From: Bacteroidales bacterium UBA5326
GTDB taxonomy: Bacteria; Bacteroidota; Bacteroidia; Bacteroidales; UBA932
Length of the DNA: 27,711 bases
Assembly: GCA_002408205.1 (NCBI GenBank)
Contig: DHQY01000007.1
Coordinates: forward strand, 443,027 to 470,737
Direction of reading: 5' to 3'
A model generated the notes under the pieces. That model had not been told where the DNA came from. It did no database searches and saw only the letters and a list, made by a program, of their open reading frames with translations. How positions within the stretch are numbered: the first letter of the stretch is position 1; every line of letters starts with the position of its first letter. The position numbers and the translations under genes were made by a program. Below are positions 1-7,678 of this stretch, piece by piece.

Positions 1-31
1 AGGGTCGCGAGTTCGAACCTCGTTTCCCGCT
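1..31 (+). tRNA. tRNA-Gly, 3' end only (window edge)
   Basis: The T arm reads GCGAG, loop TTCGAAC, CTCGT, followed by the acceptor strand TTCCCGC and discriminator T at 31. This matches the 3' half of bacterial tRNA-Gly (acceptor GCGGGAA/TTCCCGC, U73). The anticodon lies outside the window, so the GCC isoacceptor is only a guess. No CCA is encoded (CTC follows), as is usual in Bacteroidota. Confidence 0.85.
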
Positions 32-62
32 CTCAGCCAAACCTAAAACCTAACTGATAACC

Positions 63-95
63 GGGACTGTTTCTTACGAGGCAGTCTCTTTTTTT
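63..95 (+). terminator. Rho-independent terminator after tRNA-Gly
   Basis: A 7-bp stem, GGGACTG (63-69) with CAGTCTC (82-88) including one G-T pair, is followed by seven T residues (89-95). It sits 32 nt after the tRNA end and just before the convergent SirB1-like gene. Confidence 0.8.
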
Positions 96-102
96 ATACC
101 TT

Positions 103-996
103 TCACTCTTCGTCCTCATCCTCGTCAATCTCTATGGTCAGCAAATCAGGACTCCCAAACAGGCCGAGCACATTACGAACATCAACAGCTGCTTTCCGGC
201 TTGCTTCCCCCTCTTTTACTGTAAAGCTGTAATAAAGGGTTTCGGCATATACTTTCGCCAGATCGGTGACGGTCGCTTCCCGAAAGGAGTCTTCAGGAAT
301 GTTGGCATTCATATCCTTTACAAAAGATGACAACTGTGTATGGTCAAACAGCTGACCGTTCCGGTAGACATTCACATAAAAAATCACTTCTCCCGACCGG
401 TCAATGACCGCAGGCAAAAATCCTCCTTTAAAAACCCGTCCCCTGATGGGTACTCCCGAATGAAAAGCAACAAGCAGGTATATAATCCCCAAGGCAATGG
501 GACTGCCCTCCCGTTCACTCAACGCCAAATGGATAAAAGTCTTTTGAGGTTGTTCGAACATGGGGTCTACAGCCTTAAAGCCGAGCCGGTGAAAAAACAG
601 GTGGTTAAACACTTTCACACGCTCCATATCGGTTTGATCGTCACTAAGTTCCACGCACACGCTGCTTACCATGTCTGTAAGCTGCGTGTCCATGCGATCG
701 TAATCAGCGTCGGGACTGATGACCTTCTGTATAAGATACAAACCTCTGAGCAGATTGTCATGCGGATTTTCCACCCATTTTTGTAAAGAATCGTAATTAA
801 ACCGGGCCCTGAGTAATTCAATCATACGAGCAATGCCTCCACGGTCTCTTTCCCGCGTGTTTTTTCCAATGCTTTCCAGCTGGAAGACAGCCTCCTCACC
901 CCGGGCATGGAACCAATCAAACAGGGAAGACTGCACTTCCTCGTCGGGATCTTCCAATAAGGTGATTATACTTTGTATATCCTGATCATTCAACAT
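103..996 (-). CDS. SirB1-family transglutaminase-like protein
   Basis: A 297-residue protein of the SirB1 / transglutaminase-like (Transglut_core2) family. The best signature is the segment EGSPIALGIIYLLVA, equivalent to the GNPLSLxILYLxVA block of SirB1, followed by GVPIRGRVFKGGFLPAVI. Helical N-terminal sequence and a very acidic C-terminus (DEDEDEE) flank it. As in other SirB1 proteins there is no transglutaminase Cys in the helix, and the usual GHFLL His is replaced by GGF, so enzyme activity is doubtful. No signal peptide is seen, so it is probably cytoplasmic. A TTG at 1000-1002 overlaps the upstream stop codon; I prefer the ATG at 994-996, two bases past that stop. It is probably translated together with the phosphorylase upstream. 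Function is unknown. Confidence 0.75.
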   Translation of the reverse strand: MLNDQDIQSIITLLEDPDEEVQSSLFDWFHARGEEAVFQLESIGKNTRERDRGGIARMIELLRARFNYDSLQKWVENPHDNLLRGLYLIQKVISPDADYDRMDTQLTDMVSSVCVELSDDQTDMERVKVFNHLFFHRLGFKAVDPMFEQPQKTFIHLALSEREGSPIALGIIYLLVAFHSGVPIRGRVFKGGFLPAVIDRSGEVIFYVNVYRNGQLFDHTQLSSFVKDMNANIPEDSFREATVTDLAKVYAETLYYSFTVKEGEASRKAAVDVRNVLGLFGSPDLLTIEIDEDEDEE

Positions 997-998
997 AC

Positions 999-1895
999 TC
1001 AACGCAATTTTTCTATTGCAGATTCTTCCATGGCCAAACGCTCAATAGCCACCTCGGCCTGACGGAACATAAGAGTCTTATAATCTACATTCATGCCTTT
1101 TTGACTCCTTTGGGCAATGATCATGCATACGGTAGCCCCCTGATGACCCAGCAGTCGGGACAAACCGGCAATGGCAGATCCTTCCATCTCAAAGTTGGTT
1201 ATTCTCAAACCATTATAACTGAACAATTTAAGCTTTTCCAGATAATCGGGGTCTATTATTTTCAGGCGAAGTTCCCTGCCCTGGGGCCCGTAAAAGCCAG
1301 GGGCGGAAAGCGTGATCCCCTGCACAGCATCACCGAAATCATCTGCAATTTCTTGGGAATTAAGCACAAAATAAGGTCTTGCAAGGGTCCGGGGCCAGTT
1401 CATATGTTCAACAAAAGCTTGCTCCATGGCAGTATCACAGACCGAATCACGTCCGGCATACCAGTTAAGCAACCCGTCAATCCCGGCAGAATATTTTGAG
1501 AACACCAGCGAACCCGTTTCTATGTCTGGCTGAATGGCTCCCGATGTTCCCAGTCGGAGGATGCGCAGACTTCTATGCTGCTCTTTTACAGTTCTGGTTT
1601 GAAAATCGATATTGGCCAGGGCATCGAGTTCGTTGAGTACGATGTCAATATTATCCGTTCCAATACCCGTAGAAAGCAGCGTCACCCGTTTGTCCCTGTA
1701 ACATCCGGTGGCAGAAACGAACTCCCTGCTCTGGGAAACGAATTCCACGTTGGAAAGCATTCTTTTAAGCAACAGGACGCGATCCGGATCCCCTACCAGC
1801 AATACGTTGTCGGCAAGCTGTTCAGGATGCAGGTGCAAGTGAAAAATACTGCCGTCGCTGTTTATCACAAGTTCGGAAGGCTCAATTGTTTTCAT
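999..1895 (-). CDS. Nucleoside phosphorylase (uridine phosphorylase-like)
   Basis: A 298-residue member of the PNP/UDP phosphorylase family, which splits nucleosides with phosphate into base and ribose-1-phosphate (nucleoside salvage, cytoplasm). Visible hallmarks are VGDPDRV near residue 35 (phosphate-binding loop), LGTSGAIQPDI near 155, and NFEMEGSAIAGLSRL near 235, where the Glu-Met-Glu segment contacts the ribose. Length is a little above the usual 250-260, with an N-terminal extension (HLHLHPEQLADN) seen in Bacteroidota members. The substrate (uridine or purine nucleosides) cannot be fixed from sequence. The ATG at 1893-1895 lies only 4 nt downstream of a TAAATTTG box, so its mRNA may be leaderless. 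The next gene starts at the stop codon. A cytidine deaminase occurs elsewhere in the window and could feed uridine to it. Confidence 0.85.
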   Translation of the reverse strand: MKTIEPSELVINSDGSIFHLHLHPEQLADNVLLVGDPDRVLLLKRMLSNVEFVSQSREFVSATGCYRDKRVTLLSTGIGTDNIDIVLNELDALANIDFQTRTVKEQHRSLRILRLGTSGAIQPDIETGSLVFSKYSAGIDGLLNWYAGRDSVCDTAMEQAFVEHMNWPRTLARPYFVLNSQEIADDFGDAVQGITLSAPGFYGPQGRELRLKIIDPDYLEKLKLFSYNGLRITNFEMEGSAIAGLSRLLGHQGATVCMIIAQRSQKGMNVDYKTLMFRQAEVAIERLAMEESAIEKLR

Positions 1896-1899
1896 TTGG

Positions 1900-1907
1900 C
1901 AAATTTA
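1900..1907 (-). promoter_or_regulatory. -7 box TAAATTTG for the nucleoside phosphorylase
   Basis: TAAATTTG on the minus strand matches TAnnTTTG. The start codon begins 5 nt after its last base, which would put transcription start at or very near the ATG. No clear -33 TTG partner is visible. Confidence 0.5.
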
Positions 1908-1930
1908 GCGGAAAATCGGGGATTTTCCGC

Positions 1931-1938
1931 TAAATTTG
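1931..1938 (+). promoter_or_regulatory. -7 box TAAATTTG for the DUF4293 gene
   Basis: TAAATTTG matches TAnnTTTG and lies 22 nt before the ATG at 1961, the same spacing seen for other plus-strand genes here. It is the mirror image of the minus-strand box in the same palindrome. Confidence 0.5.
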
Positions 1939-1960
1939 TCCAAACAAATACTTTAACTTT

Positions 1961-2344
1961 ATGATCCAGCGAATACAGACTTTATACCTGGCCGTTGCCC
2001 TCGGCCTTATGATCTCCGTTTTTTTCAGTATTTACGCCACCTATATTCCGTTTACCGTTCTCACGGGAGCCGTTTCGGTCCTGTTGTGCGCCATTATTGT
2101 TCTTTTTAAAGTCAGGAAAATACAGATACGCCTTTGTATCTATACTTCTGTTGTCCTGCTTGCCCAGCAGATCTGGATGGGCGCCGTATACTTCAAGAAC
2201 CGCGCAGACGTATCTTTTTCCGTTACAACCATCTTTCCCATTATTGCCATTATAATGGTACTGCTCGCTCTCCGTGCCATAGCTTCAGACGAAGCGCTTG
2301 TTCAATCATATAACCGGCTGCGTCCCAAATCGAAAAAGAAATAA
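1961..2344 (+). CDS. DUF4293 integral membrane protein
   Basis: A 127-residue, four-helix membrane protein. The N-terminus MIQRIQTLYLAVA and the C-terminal segment LRAIASDEALVQSYNRLRPKSKKK are the family signature of DUF4293, found across Bacteroidota. Hydrophobic segments lie at about 8-28, 30-48, 57-75 and 87-105, with a basic tail likely in the cytoplasm. Function is unknown in the family. It is transcribed divergently from the nucleoside phosphorylase and is followed after 60 nt by the oxidoreductase operon. I see no terminator between them, so some readthrough is possible. Confidence 0.85.
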   Translation: MIQRIQTLYLAVALGLMISVFFSIYATYIPFTVLTGAVSVLLCAIIVLFKVRKIQIRLCIYTSVVLLAQQIWMGAVYFKNRADVSFSVTTIFPIIAIIMVLLALRAIASDEALVQSYNRLRPKSKKK

Positions 2345-2352
2345 TTTTTTAT

Positions 2353-2360
2353 TATCTTCG
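2353..2360 (+). promoter_or_regulatory. Possible -7 box (TATCTTCG) for the oxidoreductase operon
   Basis: TATCTTCG differs by one base from TAnnTTTG and is followed by TTTG at 2366-2369. It lies 44 nt before the ATG at 2405, in the only gap upstream of the three-gene operon. Weak. Confidence 0.3.
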
Positions 2361-2404
2361 TGTGTTTGTCAACCATTTTCTGTACATCCTAAACATAATA
2401 ATCT

Positions 2405-3898
2405 ATGAAAAATAACATCTCGAGAAGAAACTTCTTGCAGAAAAGCGCGTTAGCCACTGCCGGAGCTATTGTTGCTTCGAGCCCTCTTATGGCCAACATC
2501 CCGTTTTCTGCCCAACAAAAGAAAAAGAAAACGGCCGCTACCGATAAGCTGAATATTGCAGGCATTGGTATTGGCGGTCGCGGTGGTGCTGTCATTCGCG
2601 AACTAAGCTCAGAAAACATCGTTGCTCTGTGCGACGTAGACTGGAAGTATGCCGCCAATCAGTTTGCCGCATACCCCGATGCAAAAAAATACAAAGACTT
2701 CCGTAAGCTTTTCGATGAAATGGGCAACAAGATAGATGCCATTGTGGTGGGTACCGCAGATCATACGCACGCCGTAATTGCTGCCCAGGCCCTTGCCATG
2801 GGGAAACACGTCTATTGCGAAAAGCCCCTTACGCATACCGTGTACGAAACCCGGCTGCTTACCCGCCTGGCCGCCCAACATAATGTGGCCACACAAATGG
2901 GGAACCAGGGTGCTTCGGGCGAGGGTGTCCGCCAGATATGCGAAGCCATCTGGAGCGGAATGATTGGCGAGGTTACCAGGGTGGAAGCCTTTACCGACAG
3001 ACCCATCTGGCCCCAGGGCCTGGAAACTCCCACAGCGGTCCATACTCCGCATCCCGAGCTGGACTGGGACCTTTTTATAGGCCCGGCTAAATACCGTCCC
3101 TACAATGAAATTTATCATCCGTGGAATTGGCGCGGCTGGTGGGATTTCGGTACCGGAGCCCTTGGCGATATGGCCTGCCATATTCTCCAGCCCGTTGTAA
3201 AAGCGCTAAATCTGAAATCTCCAGTTGCCGTACAGGGGAGTTCCACTGCCCTAATGACCGATTGCGCTCCCAATGCCCAGATAGCCAAATTTATATTCCC
3301 TGCCCGTGACAATATGCCAAAAGTAGCCATGCCCAGGGTAGAAGTTACCTGGTACGACGGTGGTTTGCTCCCGGAATATCCCCAGGGATGGCCTGCCGGC
3401 CGCAATATGAACGACAGTGGCGGTGCGGTTATTTTCCACGGAACAAAGGACACGCTCGTCTGCGGATGCTATGGAGTAAATCCCTGGCTGCTTTCCGGAA
3501 GGGAAATCCCTGTACCGACCCTTACCCGTGAGGTACCGGAAAACAACCACTACACCGATTTTATTCGTGCCTGCAAGGAAAGTCCCGAAAGCCGCGTAAA
3601 GACTGCCTCGGATTTCTCAGAAGCCGGTCCCCTGAACGAAATGGTTGTTATGGGAGTGTTGGCTGTACGTCTGCAAGGGCTCAACAGGGAACTCACATGG
3701 AATGGGGATGCCATGCAGTTTACAAACATCTCACCCACCGACACCATCCGGATGAAGACCAAGGACGGATTCTCCATTAAAGACGGACACCCCACCTTTA
3801 ATCACCAATACACAGACCCCATCAACGCGCTTGAGTTTGCCAACGAACTCATCAGGCATACTTACCGCGAAGGATATTCTCTGCCCGAAATGCCATAA
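2405..3898 (+). CDS. Tat-exported Gfo/Idh/MocA family oxidoreductase
   Basis: A 497-residue NAD(P)-dependent sugar oxidoreductase. The N-terminus carries a Tat signal (SRRNFLQKS, twin Arg at 7-8, then a hydrophobic stretch), so the folded, cofactor-loaded enzyme should be exported. The Rossmann fold starts at about residue 49 with GIGIGGRGG, then CDVD, then the family motif EKP at 139-141 (HVYCEKPLTHT). A GTGALGDMACH segment lies in the substrate domain. The two genes downstream encode a 3-keto-disaccharide hydrolase and a TIM-barrel isomerase/epimerase. By analogy with known 3-keto-glycoside pathways in Bacteroides, the inferred reaction is oxidation of the sugar C3 hydroxyl to a ketone before cleavage. 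The exact substrate cannot be read from sequence. The next gene starts 18 nt downstream. Confidence 0.88.
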   Translation: MKNNISRRNFLQKSALATAGAIVASSPLMANIPFSAQQKKKKTAATDKLNIAGIGIGGRGGAVIRELSSENIVALCDVDWKYAANQFAAYPDAKKYKDFRKLFDEMGNKIDAIVVGTADHTHAVIAAQALAMGKHVYCEKPLTHTVYETRLLTRLAAQHNVATQMGNQGASGEGVRQICEAIWSGMIGEVTRVEAFTDRPIWPQGLETPTAVHTPHPELDWDLFIGPAKYRPYNEIYHPWNWRGWWDFGTGALGDMACHILQPVVKALNLKSPVAVQGSSTALMTDCAPNAQIAKFIFPARDNMPKVAMPRVEVTWYDGGLLPEYPQGWPAGRNMNDSGGAVIFHGTKDTLVCGCYGVNPWLLSGREIPVPTLTREVPENNHYTDFIRACKESPESRVKTASDFSEAGPLNEMVVMGVLAVRLQGLNRELTWNGDAMQFTNISPTDTIRMKTKDGFSIKDGHPTFNHQYTDPINALEFANELIRHTYREGYSLPEMP

Positions 3899-3916
3899 CC
3901 TTAACACATAATAAAC

Positions 3917-4687
3917 ATGAAAAAAGTATCTACGTTAATCATTCTTTTATCTGCTATGATAGTAAGTTCGTGCTCTTCGTGCAATAATACAGGCAAAAAA
4001 GAAGAAGCACCCCAGGTTGACACCAATCTGGTTGTTCTGTTTGACGGGGCCACCTTTGACGGATGGCGTGCATATAACAGCACAGACATACCTGGAGCCT
4101 GGACCATAGAAGACGGTGCCATAAAAATCAACGGTTCAGGACGAGGCGAGGCCGGCGCCGAGAACGGCGGAGACATTATTTTTGACCGGAAATTCAGCAA
4201 TTTTGAATTGACGTTCGAATGGAAAGTTGCCCAGGGCTCCAACTCAGGCGTGTTCTACCTGGCCCAGGAAGTGCCGGATGAACCCATTTATATCTCGGCC
4301 CCCGAATACCAGGTTCTGGATAACGCCAACCACCCCGACGCCATGTTGGGTGTTGACGGGAATCGCCAGTCTGCCTCTCTGTACGATATGATACCGGCCA
4401 AGCCGCAAAACGCAAAACCCTTTGGAGAATGGAACACCGCAAAAATACTTGTATACAAGGGAACCGTTGCCCATTTCCAGAACGAGGTGAATGTGCTGGA
4501 ATACCATTTGTGGACCCCTCAGTGGAAGGAAATGTTGGACAAAAGTAAATTCAGCCAGGATAAATGGCCTGTTGCCTATGACCTGCTCCTTAATTGCGGA
4601 GGTGAAGAAAAAGCAGGGTACATTGGCCTGCAGGACCATGGTGACGATGTATGGTTCAGGAATATAAAAGTTAAAATTCTCAACTAA
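3917..4687 (+). CDS. 3-keto-disaccharide hydrolase (DUF1080) lipoprotein
   Basis: A 256-residue member of PF06439, the family formerly called DUF1080 and now named for 3-keto-disaccharide hydrolysis. The fold is a concanavalin-like beta sandwich. Visible family blocks are LFDGATFDGWRAYN near residue 42, SNSGVFYLAQE near 110, EYQVLDNANHPDA near 130, SASLYDMIPA, and the C-terminal GYIGLQDHGDDVWFRNIKVK. A type II signal peptide ends in the lipobox IVSSC (Cys19), so it is a lipoprotein facing the periplasm or the cell surface. It lies 18 nt after the oxidoreductase and 2 nt before the isomerase. The inferred role is cleaving the 3-keto-glycoside made by the first enzyme. Activity on a particular glycoside is unproven. 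Confidence 0.87.
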   Translation: MKKVSTLIILLSAMIVSSCSSCNNTGKKEEAPQVDTNLVVLFDGATFDGWRAYNSTDIPGAWTIEDGAIKINGSGRGEAGAENGGDIIFDRKFSNFELTFEWKVAQGSNSGVFYLAQEVPDEPIYISAPEYQVLDNANHPDAMLGVDGNRQSASLYDMIPAKPQNAKPFGEWNTAKILVYKGTVAHFQNEVNVLEYHLWTPQWKEMLDKSKFSQDKWPVAYDLLLNCGGEEKAGYIGLQDHGDDVWFRNIKVKILN

Positions 4688-4689
4688 CC

Positions 4690-5583
4690 ATGAAACGCCG
4701 TCTAATCCTTTCGGCCGCCCTTACAACCATGCTGTTTACGGGTTTTATTTCCTGTGCTTCCAAACAGGAAGAGGTGAAAAAAGAGATAGGCCTTCAACTT
4801 TATTCCATTCGTGATGAAATTCAAAAAGACCTGGGTGCCTCGCTCGATTCCGTTGCTGCCGCCGGATACAATTTTGTAGAACTGGCCAGTTATAATCCTC
4901 AGGAAGGAACTTTTTATGGTATGGAACCCGAAGCTATTGCCGCTTTTTGCAAAGAAAAAGGACTCAATGTGGTCTCTTCGCATATAAACGGACCAGATCC
5001 GAACGCCACCCCGCTGGAAGAATGTCTTACCTGGTGGGATAAAGCCATAGCTGACCACGTAAAACTGGGTGTCAGTTACATTGTACAGCCCTCTATGTGG
5101 CAAAGTGCCTACGAATCTGTGGAAGGACTGGCCAATTACTGCAACCTTTTCAATCTGGTGGGCGAAAAATGCAATGCGACTGGCATCCGCTTTGGATACC
5201 ATAATCACGCCCATGAGTTCACCACTGTTTTTGACGGAATGGTCATGTACGATTATATGCTTACGAACACCAGCCCGGAGAAGGTTTTTTTCCAGATTGA
5301 CGTATACTGGAGCCAGGTAGGCGGGGCATCGGCCGTGGAGTACATGGAGAAATACCCCGGAAGGTTTGAACTCTGGCATGTGAAAGACGATAAGGAAATT
5401 GGAGCTTCAGGCAAAATTGACTTCAATGCCCTCTACCAGAAGGCCGAAATCTCAGGTATGAAATATGCCATTGTTGAACAGGAAGCATTTGATATGGCTC
5501 CCTTTGCCAGCATCAAGGCTTCATATGACTATCTGAACAACGCGCCTTACGTTAAGGTGAGTTTCCGGCTGCCGAAGCCGTGA
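4690..5583 (+). CDS. Sugar phosphate isomerase/epimerase-like TIM-barrel lipoprotein
   Basis: A 297-residue xylose-isomerase-like TIM barrel (AP endonuclease family 2 fold). The start of the barrel is IGLQLYSIRDE (about 33-43). Later metal-site motifs are YHNHAHEF (about 177), FQIDVYW (about 207) and ELWHVKD (about 230), with a closing IVEQE. The signal sequence ends in the lipobox GFISC (Cys22), so it is a lipoprotein. Despite the family name it acts outside the cytoplasm, where sugar phosphates are unlikely, so its substrate is probably an unphosphorylated keto sugar. Some such proteins in 3-keto-glycoside loci act on the keto-sugar or do the elimination step; which applies here is open. 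It is the last gene of the operon, 22 nt before the terminator. Confidence 0.82.
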   Translation: MKRRLILSAALTTMLFTGFISCASKQEEVKKEIGLQLYSIRDEIQKDLGASLDSVAAAGYNFVELASYNPQEGTFYGMEPEAIAAFCKEKGLNVVSSHINGPDPNATPLEECLTWWDKAIADHVKLGVSYIVQPSMWQSAYESVEGLANYCNLFNLVGEKCNATGIRFGYHNHAHEFTTVFDGMVMYDYMLTNTSPEKVFFQIDVYWSQVGGASAVEYMEKYPGRFELWHVKDDKEIGASGKIDFNALYQKAEISGMKYAIVEQEAFDMAPFASIKASYDYLNNAPYVKVSFRLPKP

Positions 5584-5604
5584 ATTATAACTAAATAGTT
5601 TGTG

Positions 5605-5641
5605 AAAAAGTTCTGTGTCAATCGGTGACACAGAACTTTTT
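5605..5641. terminator. Bidirectional terminator between convergent genes
   Basis: A perfect 16-bp stem, AAAAAGTTCTGTGTCA (5605-5620) and its reverse complement (5626-5641), has a five-base loop ATCGG. A/T runs on both sides allow termination in both directions. The stop codon of the minus-strand TPR gene (5618-5620) lies inside the stem. Confidence 0.9.
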
Positions 5642-7612
5642 TATTACACTGTAGGCATCCTTCACTCCCAGCTCACCTGCGGTTGAAATATCCATACAGC
5701 CTTTTTCTTTTTCTTTCAGATAGATCTGGATGAGTCCCCTGTTGTAATAGGCTTCCGCCAGGTACGGGTATAGTTCAATGGACCGGCTATAGTCAGTTAT
5801 CGATTCCGGCAGGTTCCCAGATAAACAGTGAAGGTTCCCCAGGTTATAATATACGTAGGCAAAGTCGGGCGCCAGCATGGCTGCTTTCTGCAGGTCTTCA
5901 ATAGCACCTGAATAATCGTATTCTCTCCGACTCTGCTCCTGTACCCGTGTGCGAGTAGTGCCCGATTCGTCGAGCGTAAGCATCTGCACATTATCGTCCA
6001 TAGATGATATGAAATCTATCATTTCGCTCTGGAGCGCTGCACGGTTAATGTAATAGAACACGTTGTCGGGATCTTTTGTTATCGCCTGGCTGTAGGACGC
6101 CAGCGATGCATTGAATTGCTTACTCTGAAAATCAAGGATCCCTTTTATAAAGATCAGGTCGGGATTGTCTTTGTCGCTTTTGAGCATATTTTCCACCTGT
6201 TCTTTTCTGAATGTCAGGTCCTGCAGATTCCCCTCGGGAGAAACAGAATAAAGATTCAGGGGAATGACCTGCCCGGAGAGGTATTTTTCAAGGTCATCAT
6301 AAAAATACTGCTGTTCCAGCGCCTGCCTGTTTTCTCCTGCTCCCGCCAGCAGTTTGAACAGAGGTTTAAGCCTTATGTCCACATCGCGGTACTGAAGCAG
6401 TTCGTTATTAAAATCTTTTTTGGCAAAATCGGCATCGAGCGCAAGCAACCGATCGAACTTTTGCGTAGTGTCGGCAAATGCAGAATATGTGGTATCACCC
6501 AGCCGGGCTTTGTAACTCTGGACCTTGCCCTGCGCAATATTGTAGTCACTCTGGGCGGCGGCAAACCGTCCCAGCTTGTTCTTGACATAGGAACGGTTCA
6601 TGTAGGCATTGGCAAAATCGGGATACAATTCTATGGCCTTGTCGTAATCCCTGAGCGCATCGTTATAGCGTTCCATCTGGATAAAAAGCGCGCCCCTGTT
6701 GTAGTAGGCAAGTACATTGCCCGGATTGATAGCAATCACACGGTCGTAATCGTCCAGTGCGTTGTTGTAATCCCCTATCTGAGTACGGATAAGCGCCCGG
6801 TTATATAAGGTCAGCGCATTGCCCGGATCTTCTGCCAGTACTTTTTCTAAATCGGAAAGGGCTCCGTTCAGGTCATTCCGGTTATTACGGATAAGAGCCC
6901 TGTTAAAGTAAGCAAAAGAGTTGGCAGCGTCGAGCGATATAGCCTGATTCAGATCGGAAAGGGCTTCTTCATAATTTTCTTTCATTGCGTATACCCGCGA
7001 GCGCCTGATATATCCTTCCGGATCGAATTTATTAAGCAAAACGGCCGTATTATAATCCTGCAGGGCTTTCACAGTATCTTTCAGAAAAAGATAGCAGGCG
7101 CCCCTGTTCAGGTACGCCTCGCTGACCCTCGGCTCATGGCGTATGAAACGATTGAAATCGGCCTCAGCCAGTTCAAACTGCTGGGAGAGCAGGTAGGTTA
7201 CTCCCCGGCTGAAGTAGAGACCATTATAACTGGGGCGCAGGTCCACGGCTTCTTGCAGATCTTCCAGCGCATTGTCGTATTGCCCAAGGCGTGAATACGT
7301 TATGGCTCTGTAGTGATAGGCCATAGTAAATACCGGATTTATACTCAGCGCTTTATCAAAATCGGATTTTGCTCCTAAGAAGTCACCCAGGTTGTACTTC
7401 CCTATCCCCCGTAAGAAATAGGCTTCATACAACTCGGGATCCAACTGAATGAGTTTGTTAAAATTATCTATTGCCTGCTGGAAACGGCCGTCGAAAATCA
7501 GTTGCTGGCCCCTGTAGAAAAATTGTTGTTTGTCGTATTGTGCCCACACTCTTCCTACCGAAAGAAACGTCAGAAAAAGAAAAAGGGTACAAAAGAGATG
7601 TTTTCGTTTCAT
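5618..7612 (-). CDS. Exported tetratricopeptide-repeat protein
   Basis: A 664-residue protein with an N-terminal signal peptide (about residues 1-25, ending VGRVWAQ). It is followed by about nine consecutive TPR units, roughly residues 28-360, with the usual pattern of paired helices (for example AYYNRGALFIQMERYNDAL and AYMNRSYVKNKLGRF). A non-TPR linker of about 120 residues follows, then three or four further TPR units to the C-terminus, including a cluster near 590-660. No enzymatic domain is visible. TPR arrays of this kind are protein-binding scaffolds; the partner is unknown. The gene is convergent with the 3-keto-glycoside operon and shares its terminator, and it is divergent from the M28 homologue. 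A TACCTTTG box ends 7 nt before the ATG. Confidence 0.85.
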   Translation of the reverse strand: MKRKHLFCTLFLFLTFLSVGRVWAQYDKQQFFYRGQQLIFDGRFQQAIDNFNKLIQLDPELYEAYFLRGIGKYNLGDFLGAKSDFDKALSINPVFTMAYHYRAITYSRLGQYDNALEDLQEAVDLRPSYNGLYFSRGVTYLLSQQFELAEADFNRFIRHEPRVSEAYLNRGACYLFLKDTVKALQDYNTAVLLNKFDPEGYIRRSRVYAMKENYEEALSDLNQAISLDAANSFAYFNRALIRNNRNDLNGALSDLEKVLAEDPGNALTLYNRALIRTQIGDYNNALDDYDRVIAINPGNVLAYYNRGALFIQMERYNDALRDYDKAIELYPDFANAYMNRSYVKNKLGRFAAAQSDYNIAQGKVQSYKARLGDTTYSAFADTTQKFDRLLALDADFAKKDFNNELLQYRDVDIRLKPLFKLLAGAGENRQALEQQYFYDDLEKYLSGQVIPLNLYSVSPEGNLQDLTFRKEQVENMLKSDKDNPDLIFIKGILDFQSKQFNASLASYSQAITKDPDNVFYYINRAALQSEMIDFISSMDDNVQMLTLDESGTTRTRVQEQSRREYDYSGAIEDLQKAAMLAPDFAYVYYNLGNLHCLSGNLPESITDYSRSIELYPYLAEAYYNRGLIQIYLKEKEKGCMDISTAGELGVKDAYSVIKKFCVTD

Positions 7613-7619
7613 ATTAAGG

Positions 7620-7627
7620 CAAAGGTA
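7620..7627 (-). promoter_or_regulatory. -7 box TACCTTTG for the TPR gene
   Basis: TACCTTTG on the minus strand matches TAnnTTTG. The ATG begins 8 nt after its last base, leaving at most a few bases of leader. Confidence 0.5.
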
Positions 7628-7651
7628 TTAATTTTTAACTGGAAAAATTCG

Positions 7652-7659
7652 TTACTTTG
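7652..7659 (+). promoter_or_regulatory. Near-consensus -7 box TTACTTTG for the M28 homologue
   Basis: TTACTTTG has one mismatch to TAnnTTTG and lies 19 nt before the ATG at 7679, close to the 20-22 nt gap of the other plus-strand promoters. Confidence 0.4.
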
Positions 7660-7678
7660 CATCCGAAAAACAAAAAAT

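Larger units (their letters stand above)
1900..1938. repeat. Perfect 18-bp inverted repeat in a divergent promoter
   Basis: The arm CAAATTTAGCGGAAAATC (1900-1917) and its exact reverse complement (1921-1938) are separated by GGG. Each arm ends in TAAATTTG read outward, which is the Bacteroidota -7 consensus TAnnTTTG for the gene on that side. It lies between the nucleoside phosphorylase (minus) and the DUF4293 gene (plus). It could be an operator or a symmetric promoter pair; no other copy is seen in the window. Confidence 0.9.

Noticed and set aside
1934..1949. Second small inverted repeat (ATTTGT-CCAA-ACAAAT) beside the 18-bp palindrome.
   Set aside because: Six-base arms in AT-rich sequence are expected by chance.
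7502..7678. 59-codon N-terminal extension of the M28 homologue.
   Set aside because: It lies antisense to the TPR gene and across the promoter region; the ATG at 7679 directly precedes the signal peptide.
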